Assembly: GCA_033398695.1 (NCBI GenBank)
Contig: CM065812.1
Location: 141,366,858-141,430,857, forward strand
Source of the DNA: Orobanche coerulescens
Taxonomy: Eukaryota; Streptophyta; Magnoliopsida; Lamiales; Orobanchaceae
Length of the DNA stretch: 64,000 bases
Direction: 5' to 3'
The notes beneath the pieces are model-generated. The model did no database searches. It was not told the origin of the DNA and saw nothing but the letters and a program-made list of their open reading frames with translations. This document shows, in pieces, positions 55,353 to 64,000 of this stretch (the stretch's first letter is position 1; each line of letters opens with the position of its first letter). The position numbers and the translations under genes are program-made.

Positions 55353-58300
55353 GAAGTTTCGTCCCGAAACTTAAAATAAGTAGGGAGAAGCAATATCCCT
55401 TACCAAGAAAACTCGACGAGATACACAAAACCGAAGACTCGCGCCCGACGGCGAAACGCTGCAAGGAACGCAAAGAGACATACGGCGAGAAAATACGCTC
55501 TAGGGCGACTAACACAACGTCACCGGTAGAGACATAATAAAATCAACGAGTGACAAGCGTCATCAAATAGGCAATACAATCGAGTCGATTATCCGAACAA
55601 TCACAAACTCAACGAACGAAAATCAATACGATTGACCAACCCAACGGTTTATCAACCCAAAACGCGAGTCAACGCTGAACAAATACGGAATTCCACCGCC
55701 CAAGGGTTGGAAGATCGAAAACGAGACTAATTTCCCGAACTTAAGGGAATTACGAAGGAGCCTGAACGTTTAACAATCACGAAACGAGAACAAAAACCGA
55801 ACAAACAAACGATTGAGACAACAAAAATCGAACAATCATGTCCGAAACACGTAGGATAATAAAATTCAAACAACAACTCCTGTGATGACACGGTGAGAAT
55901 AAAGAAGACGTGCATTCCCACAATATCCACAGAAAGGGAATAGCGATTGAAAAGCCACAACGACAAACGAGTTATTCAAACAATACCACCTCGTTCGATC
56001 AACAAAAGCAAGGGATAGGAAAGTTCAAAATGTTAACGAGCATAAACGAGTTGATAGAGCTAAAAATACGAAGTTCAAAATCCGATCCACTTTGAATAAA
56101 AGAACTATTAGAACCAAAAATGTTACTTCCGAACAAGATTCACAATAGTCGAACCGAATTCGGAAAAGTCACAGCGATAACCAAATCGACTCAAAACCAG
56201 ACATACTGCTCAATGATGAAATCAAGGTATAGATCGAGTTGAAGGTATCAATGAACACGAGCGAATCGATAGACTAGAGAAAGAGAAGATATAGAAGTCA
56301 AAATAGTACGGTATTACTTTGACCTCGCTCCAGAAACTCACAACAACGGAACCAAGGTAACAATACAATAAGCAACCGACACGATACGGAACAATCACCG
56401 ATGCACACAATCATACCAACCCGAGCTCTAACAGTTCGCATATATGCGATAACGCATAAACCGCTACGAGGCGACAACATCCAATACCAATATCACACCC
56501 CTCGCAGAGGCTACCACGACAACTGTGTGGCGAACGACTCAACGCTCACACCACCAATTCAACAACAACTCGGGGTTAACACCCTAACGAGAGCACGAAC
56601 ATCACACATATATTCCCGGACCACAATTAGGAATGATAGGTTTTGAAAACAAAACCATCTTTTGAAAATAACTTGCAAGCACCAGTTGATCTTGAGTATC
56701 ATATATCAAAAAGTAGTACAAACATCGTCATCGAGACTTTTTTTTAAAAAAAATCATCTTGCGTTTAATAAAAAAAATGAAGACACCTTTCGTTAAATTA
56801 AAACTTGTCAGCTATATTCGACCTTCGGGTCTAAGCGAATGCATTTCTAATTCATTAGAAATATTTCAAAATATTTTGATCCTCAAAGTAGAATAATTTT
56901 GAAACATAGCGTGACACTAGTAGGCATCTTGAGAGCACTGTGAGAAAATAATTTATTTTAAAAGTACGTCTCGAGGTTTATTTTCTAAGATACTCAAGGT
57001 TTTTCAGAAGTACAATAGGCCAAAATGCCCAAAATTCGCACGTATCAACATTTACTTAAACACATCATATCACACGCATCAAATCGCTCAAAATCACGAC
57101 AGTGATATACAATCCTCAGGATATGTTTAACAACATCGTTAAAACAACAATCAGTTTATCAAAACTGGATGGAAAACGATATCAAGAACAAAACTCTAAA
57201 AAGTCAACTCTAGGGATTCAAGAAAATACCTAGATTCGGCGAAGAACAATGGATTAGATGATGTTAAAAATCATCTAGGATACTCCAAAACACCTTTGGG
57301 TGGAAGAAAAATCAGCCCAGATGCGAAACCGAGTCGCTACGTCTCGAACTCATGGAGGAAGGTGAAGAAATGAAGAAAATGCAACTTCTAGACTGGTGTC
57401 CAAAGATTTATACTGGTCACAATTATCGTGCGCTAATCTTTAAGTTTAGCGTGCGCTATCACGGCAGCAAACAATAATCCGGTCCAAATATACACTGTTA
57501 GCGTGCGCTAACCCCAAGTGTTAGCGTGCGCTAACGAGAACTTCAGGCCCATCCGGTAGCTCTGGATCGCCTGAACTACCGTGTAGCGTGCGCTATCCTC
57601 CCCTTAGCGTGCTACCAACGCACTCTTGCGCGCGCTAGCCGCAAAGCGTAGCGTGCGCTAACGACCCACAAAGACAACAACAGAACACATCGAAAAATTA
57701 CATGCCGTAAACCTTTCTCACAAGGATTTACGGCTAAGCACAATTTCCCATCTCATTTCGAAAATTCTAAAAAGACCAATGACGATAATATTTTTCCAAA
57801 GCTCACAAAATCATTTGTCAAACCATCATGAAATATTCAAGGCCAAAATGCCATAACTTGATTCAAGGAATCGGTTTTACGAAATAAAACTCAGTTTGCA
57901 AAATACCGAAAGCCGTTTGAAAGAACTCACGCAGCGGATAAAATACGGTTCGAAAATACATCAAGAAGGATTTACACTCCTCGTATAAACCAAATACGAG
58001 AGTCTAATAAACACATATCGTGAAATCAAAATCCACGAAGGATTCCATCATTTAACAACTAATCAAACAAATAACTCGTGTCACACGAGGCACAACACAA
58101 AGAAGGGAGTTTAACATCCATAGGTCGCACGTAAGTGACGACCACCCTCGATACTAACCACGACCAATGATCTCAAACGACGCGTCGCGATGTGACTACG
58201 TCGACAAAATCCGACAAGACAAAACTCAACAAACACAACTTGACTCGTGACCTAGGTTTCCTGTGCTAACTGATTTTAAAAATCGTATACTCTAGTTATT

Positions 58301-59310
58301 CGAAAATAAAACCGATAAGTTAAAAATCGTTTTCAAGACCCTTTCAAACGCGACAAGGGCTTAATAGCGGTAGCATTTTATAAAATGTCCTAAACACTTT
58401 TAAACACGACCTTTAAATATGACACAAGGTTTTATTTGAAAATACAAGGCTGGCTCGCCCAAATTCATGTCACTTTCAAAAACCCACAATACGATCAAGT
58501 CTAAGAAATTTTCAAGCATGCACGCCGCATGTATTATTATTAATAGAAACACGTTGCTTGTAAATATCAATAATTTGCTAAGTACCAACAATTTCCGAAC
58601 ACACGCATATACGGCATTCAAAAATCACCAGTTCAACAAGCGCAACTCGAGAATACTAATTCCAAGCATTTGTCAAACTATCTCTTCAAGTTTGACAGCG
58701 TAACCAAAGATCACCGATTTGGACGTATGTCGAAACCAGCTATGTGAGTTTCTCAACAAACTCTGCCATCAATACCTATACCGGAACATATCAATGTTCA
58801 AAACTTCTACATCATACTGCACCCTTCGGTGTCCAACCCATCAGTACATTCGGCTCAACATACATTTAGTATATCGCAATTACCAAACACAGATTCCATC
58901 ATACAACAAAACACTAGAGCGTCAAGCCCTCTCACAATATACCACGGAGCAAAATTTGGATCTTTCGATCACCAACGATCCCACCAATGCTAGGAAGTTT
59001 AGCGATGGAAGGCTCGCAAAACGACAAACGGTCAAGCCCAGAACGGCGCACATACTCGAGAGAGATAAAGGACTGCGCAATACTAGAATCAAAAGTACAC
59101 AACCGGATGGATCGAGAAACAACTCGGCGATAAGTACGAGAGAGGCAATCACAGTTCAAGAAGTGGAATTTCAATACGAGAAAACAAGAGAATTGAGTAA
59201 GGAAAACTTACGAGCACAGGATGTACTGAGATGCCGGCAGCGGTGTGACAATGTGCAAAACAAAACACAACTAGACTCAAATAACCAACAAGCCTAGGTA
59301 TCCATAAACC
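55353..59310 (-). other. Internal region of the second non-coding family, no genes
   Basis: 4 kb with no retrotransposon motif in any frame. Includes an AGCGTGCGCTA array (57424-57665) with its own minus-strand TATAAAT (57406-57412) just downstream, and a block at 58110-58260 related to the first family near 36185-36350. Confidence 0.65.
57424..57665 (-). repeat. AGCGTGCGCTA array inside the internal region
   Basis: About eight copies, including TTAGCGTGCGCTAAC and TAGCGTGCGCTATCC, next to a TATA-like word as in the LTR. Confidence 0.8.
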
Positions 59311-59326
59311 TAGAGCTCCGATACCA
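59311..59326 (-). other. Primer binding site, initiator-Met tRNA type
   Basis: The minus strand reads TGGTATCGGAGCTCTA five bases inside the LTR edge at 59332, close to TGGTATCAGAGC. Confidence 0.82.
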
Positions 59327-59331
59327 TTTTC

Positions 59332-61708
59332 TGTAACACCCCCAAGATATTCGAGGTGTATTACAGCGCCGTGGACCCCTACATGGGACCCACCAGGCTA
59401 ACACAAGAAAAACACCTCTCGACTAACCATCTCGGTTAGCAAGGAAACAATTGTTAACAACAAGAACATAAAACAACACGTCCGGTACAACCGGCATAAT
59501 AAACATCAACCGACAAATACAGTAACTCCAACAAGGACCACCATAACTGAGAGGAAAAGCCTAAGTACTCGCGAGTACAATCTATAAGTTTACAATTTGG
59601 AAAACATCCATATCAAAAGAGACAGTAGGAAATAACAAGACTCAATTGCACATGTCAACAACCTTGGCCGACATCCTCGTACCATCCCAGCGCCCGCTCG
59701 TCTGGCTGAACATAACCTGAAATCCATAACAAGAATTTCCCGACAACGGGTCCCCAAAGGGGTTAGCAATTTCGCTTGTACATGTATTCTTGGGAAACCT
59801 ATCGCTTACACATTTCATAGTACATGCACCTTTATCATTTCAATAACAAAAACTAGACATGTCTTTTCCTAAATAAATACCCACAATTAGCCTTGAGAAC
59901 AGGGCGGCGGATACATTCTCACTCGAGGCCTCATAGGGACCCTACCGAGTTGGCTACAATTTCGAAAAACAAAACTACGCACACGCTATGCCGTGAGAAC
60001 AGGGCGGCAGATACATTCTCACTCGAGGCCTCACAAGGACCCTAACGAGTTGGCTAGCTGCACGAAACTCGTGAAATCCAGGGCGGCGGATAGATTTCCC
60101 TCCTTGACCCGTCGGGCCAACACAAGGTGAGTTACAAACAAGTAATATACATAACCATTTCATGTTAAGCTTAAAGGTTTCCAAAAATACTTGCCTTGAA
60201 TTATTGACGACGCAACGAACGGAAAGGAAAGTCACCGACGAATGCTAGAACCAATGAAACCGAACCTAACGATTCGAAGAATACAATCACAACCATTTCT
60301 AAATGAATACGGAATTGGAATACACTGAAAACCCGCCTACGATTCATGTATATTCGTATATAAACAACAACGAGGTGGACCACAACCAAACCCTCTCGAT
60401 TCCGTAAAAATCACGAAATATACCATGAATCCGTAGGGAAACTAAGAATATCAACAAGATTAATCATATTCATCATGAATTAATCGACAAAACGGAATGA
60501 ATCGGACAAAAACGCGAAAATCCCCAAATCTACCCAAAAGTAGGGTTCTAAAGATCTAACCTTGATTCATTGGATCGAAGGATGTTATAGGATGATTGAT
60601 CAACGATATAACCTCAAGAACTTCATGGATTTGTTGTTCAACAACATGGTTTCGTCTCCTCCGAAACCTCACCAAGGACCGAAGAGAAATGAAATGAAAA
60701 TGACGGAGAAAGTCGGTCTCTGTTATTTATATATCGGGGAACTAGCGTGCGCTAGCCTTCCTACCTAGCGTGCGCTTATCGCCGCAGATCGGCCGAGCAC
60801 ACTCGCCATGGCCCGCACGACCCGGCACCACCGACCACCCCGCGACCGTGACTCGACCGCCCGACTCCCGCTAGCGTGCGCTACGGCCGGCTCGCGCGCG
60901 CTAGCCGACCCGCCCAAAGAGCCACCGGATCGACAACTCGTCCCTTAACGCACGCTAGTCGGCCGCGGCGGCGCTACCTCGCCAAGAAGCGCGCGCACGA
61001 CCGACAAAGAGCGTGGCGCTACCCGCCGATCCCGACCGAGTCCGTAACCTCGAATACCTCTGCCCGGGCCCGATAGCGGGCTGGCCGACTCGGCAGGCGT
61101 GCGCTACACTGCTGAAGCTACAGAAGGCCCCGGCCAGAAGCGGCGCTACGCTGGTTCGCCGTGCTGCTCGGCGATGTCCAAGACTCGTCCGGGCCCCGCA
61201 CCCGTCCCGGCCACCGCCACCGCCAAGACCCGACGCCGATTTCCGAAAACGCACGAACGGACACGACGAAAAGTTCGAGGACGACGTCAACGACTCGAGA
61301 TGAAAACGTAATGCAATAATTAATCATACGCGACCAAGAAAAGGGTCAAGACGACAACGAGATATGGATACCCGTAACTTTCAAGAAATTACAAAATGGC
61401 CCAAACGCCGGAAATCACGATACGTGATCGAATAACCAAACCGAAGTTCACAACACGTCTAACAAAGTTAAACGGACTTATGGAAACTCAAACAATAGCT
61501 TTGACGAGATTCGCAAGAATCGAACTCAAGTGCGCGGAAAAGTCGCTAAAAGCACGTAACTCAACAAAACAACACCGAAACGAACTCGGATGACAAAAAG
61601 TGTAGAATTAATCATTCTCGGAATGACGAAACGGTCATGAGCGAGCCGTCAAAACGGACTCTAAAAAAAAAAAAAGAAATTTACCAAAATCGAAATTGCG
61701 ATATTACA
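59332..61708 (-). repeat. Shared middle LTR, second family
   Basis: 2377 bases, matching 52970-55335 with substitutions and many short indels concentrated in the CG-rich array (about 60740-61160). A polypurine tract follows on the right (61709 on). Confidence 0.85.
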
Positions 61709-64000
61709 TTCTACCCTCCTTAAAAAGAAGTTTCGTCCCGAAACTTAAAATAAGTAGGAGAAGTAATATCCCTTGCCAAGAAAACTCGACGAGATACACA
61801 AAACCGAAGACTCGCGCGACGGCGAAACGCAACGCAAAGACATACGAAAGAGACGAGAAAATACGCTCTAGGGCGACTAACACAACGTCACCGGTAGAGA
61901 CATAATAAAATCAACGAGTGACAAGCGTCATCAAATAGGCAATACAATCGAGTCGATTATCCGAACAATCACAAACTCAACGAACGAAAATCAATACGAT
62001 TGACCAACCCAACGGTTTATCAACCCAAAACGCGAGTCAACGCTGAACAAATACGGAATTCCACCGCCCAAGGGTTGGAAGATCGAAAACGGGACTAATA
62101 TCCCGAACTTAAGGGAATTACGAAGGAGCCTGAACGTTCAACAATCACGAAACGAGAACAAAAACCGAACAAACAAACGATTGAGACAACAAAAATCGAA
62201 CAATCATGTCCGAAACACGTAGGATAATAAAATTCAAACAACAACTCCCAGGATGACCTGGTGAGAACAGCAAGACGTGCATTCCCACAATATCCACAGG
62301 AAAGGGAATAGCGATTGAAAAGCCACAACGACAAACGAGTTATTCCGAAACAATACCACCCTCGTTCGATCAACAAAAGCAAGGGATAGGGAAAGTTCAG
62401 AAATGTTAACGAGCATAAACGAGTTGATAGAGCTAAAAATACAGAAGTTCAAAATCCGATCCACTTTGAATAAAAGAACTATTAGAACCAAAAAATGTTA
62501 CTTCCGAACAAGATTCACAATAGTCGAACCGAATTCGGAAAAGTCACAGCGATAACCAAATCGACTCAAAACCAGATTACAGCTCGTTCGAATGATGAAA
62601 CCAAGGTATAGATCAGGTTCAGAAGGTATCAATGAACACGAGCGAATCGATAGACTAGAGAAAGAGAAGATATAGAAGTCAAAATAGTACGGGTATTACT
62701 TTTGACCTCGCTCCAGAAACTCACAACAACGGAACCAAGGTAACAATACAATAAGCAACCGACACGATACGGAACAATCACCGATGCACACAATCATACC
62801 AACCCGAGCTCTAACAGCTCGCATATATGCGATAACGCATAAACCGCTACGAGGCGACAACATCCAATACCAATATCACACCCCTCGCAGAGGCTACCAC
62901 GACAACTGTGTGGCGAACGACTCAACGCTCACACCACCAATTCAACAACAACTCGGGGTTAACACCCTAACGAGAGCACGAACATCACACATATATTCCT
63001 GGACCACAATTAGGAATGATAGGTTTTGAAAACAAAACCATCTTTTGAAAATAACTTGCAAGCACCAGTTGATCTTGAGTATCATATATCAAAAAGTAGT
63101 ACAAACATCGTCATCGAGACTTTTTTTTTTTTTTTAAAAAAATCATCTTGCGTTTAATAAAAAAAATGAAGACACCTTTCGTTAAATTAAAACTTGTCAG
63201 CTATATTCGACCTTCGGGTCTAAGCGAATGCATTTCTAATTCATTAGAAATATTTCAAAATATTTTGATCCTCAAAGTAGAATAATTTTGAAACATAGCG
63301 TGACACTAGTAGGCATCTTGAGAGCACTGTGAGAAAATAATTTATTTTAAAAGTACGTCTCGAGGTTTATTTTCTAAGATACTCAAGGTTTTTCAGAAGT
63401 ACAATAGGCCAAAATGCCCAAAATTCGCACGTATCAACATTTACTTAAACACATCATATCACACGCATCAAATCGCCCAAAATCACGACAGTGATATACA
63501 ATCCTCAGGATATGTTTAACAACATCGTTAAAACAACAATCAGTTTATCAAAACTGGATGGAAAACGATATCAAGAACAAAACTCCAAAAAGTCAACTCC
63601 AGGGATTCAAGAAAATACCTAGATTCGGCGAAGAACAATGGATTAGATGATGTTAAAAATCATCTAGGATACTCCAAAACACCTTTGGGTGGAAGAAAAA
63701 TCAGCCCAGATGCGAAACCGAGTCGCTACGTCTCGAACTCATGGAGGGAGGTGAAGAAATGAAGAAAAATGCAACTTCTAGACTGGTGTCCAGTATTTAT
63801 ACTGGACACAATTAGCGTGCGCTAATCATTAAGGTTAGCGTGCGCTATCACGGCACCAAACAAAACTCCTGACCAAAAATACACTGTTAGCGTGCGCTAA
63901 CCCCAAGTGTTAGCGTGCGCTAACGAGAACTTCAGGCCCAGTCCAGTAGCTCCTGGACTGCCCTGAACTACCAGGTAGCGTGCGCTATCCTCCCCTTAGC
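61709..64000 (-). other. Second internal region, runs off the window
   Basis: Repeats 55336-57630 closely. A perfect 10-base-arm hairpin GTGTCCAGTA-TTTA-TACTGGACAC is at 63786-63809, next to the AGCGTGCGCTA array that continues to the window end. Confidence 0.75.

Larger units (their letters stand above)
52970..64000 (-). mobile_element. Tandem non-coding LTR element, second LARD-like family
   Basis: LTR (52970-55335), internal region (55336-59331), LTR (59332-61708) and the start of another internal region (61709-64000) follow head to tail; the second half repeats the first at an offset of about 6.36-6.39 kb. On the minus strand the middle LTR has a polypurine tract before it and a primer binding site after it, so it is shared by two units. 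LTR ends are TGTAACACCC and GATATTACA, as in the family at 30635. No gag or pol motif is visible in any frame. Confidence 0.82.

Noticed and set aside
52973..64000. Small open frames in both strands of the non-coding elements considered as genes
   Set aside because: None exceeds about 190 codons, none shows a retrotransposon or known domain, and the two tandem copies do not preserve their frames.

Overview
The window is repeat-dense nuclear DNA of a flowering plant, probably a eudicot. No ordinary host gene, rRNA or tRNA gene is visible. The evidence is the set of plant-only transposon lineages: a CACTA (En/Spm-type) element with an intron-containing gene, a Sirevirus-like Ty1/copia element with an env-like 3' gene, an Athila-like Ty3/gypsy element, Tat/Retand-like Ty3/gypsy elements with a second RNase H and an antisense 3' gene, a decayed second copia, and two families of non-coding LTR elements whose ends look like those of chromoviruses. 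Species cannot be assigned.

Layout. 1-214 is the end of a TGTAACACCC-type LTR that cut into a CACTA gene. 215-4167 is that gene: five exon pieces with GT-AG introns, the first intron filled with GT-rich simple sequence. 4238-14758 is a Sirevirus-like copia flanked by GTTTG on both sides. Its 5' LTR is almost entirely one inverted repeat, and its 3' terminal unit is an unrelated 52-bp perfect hairpin. 14849-49644 is a composite of two Tat elements, A and B. Tat A (5' LTR, gag, first part of pol) is split by an Athila-like element at 17746-28067 (target duplication GGTAC) and by a minus-strand non-coding LTR element at 30635-39115. A deletion then fused that element's truncated 5' LTR to the gag of Tat B, which supplies gag, pol, antisense gene and 3' LTR. 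49645-50060 is the hairpin-rich subterminal region and terminal inverted repeat of a CACTA element, read as the right end of the same element that opens the window. 50142-52969 is a decayed copia LTR, leader and gag remnant. From 52970 to the window end runs a head-to-tail tandem of a second minus-strand non-coding LTR element.

How it fits together. The most economical reading is nesting: a CACTA element received one LTR element, a Sirevirus and two Tat elements; Tat A then received Athila and the non-coding element; a deletion joined Tat A to Tat B. Every coding region is broken by stops or frameshifts, so no element here is autonomous as read, although LTRs, primer binding sites, polypurine tracts and promoters remain recognisable. 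CpG-rich palindromic words recur upstream of the TATA boxes of three unrelated LTR families. This and the palindromic Sirevirus LTR are the least ordinary things in the window.
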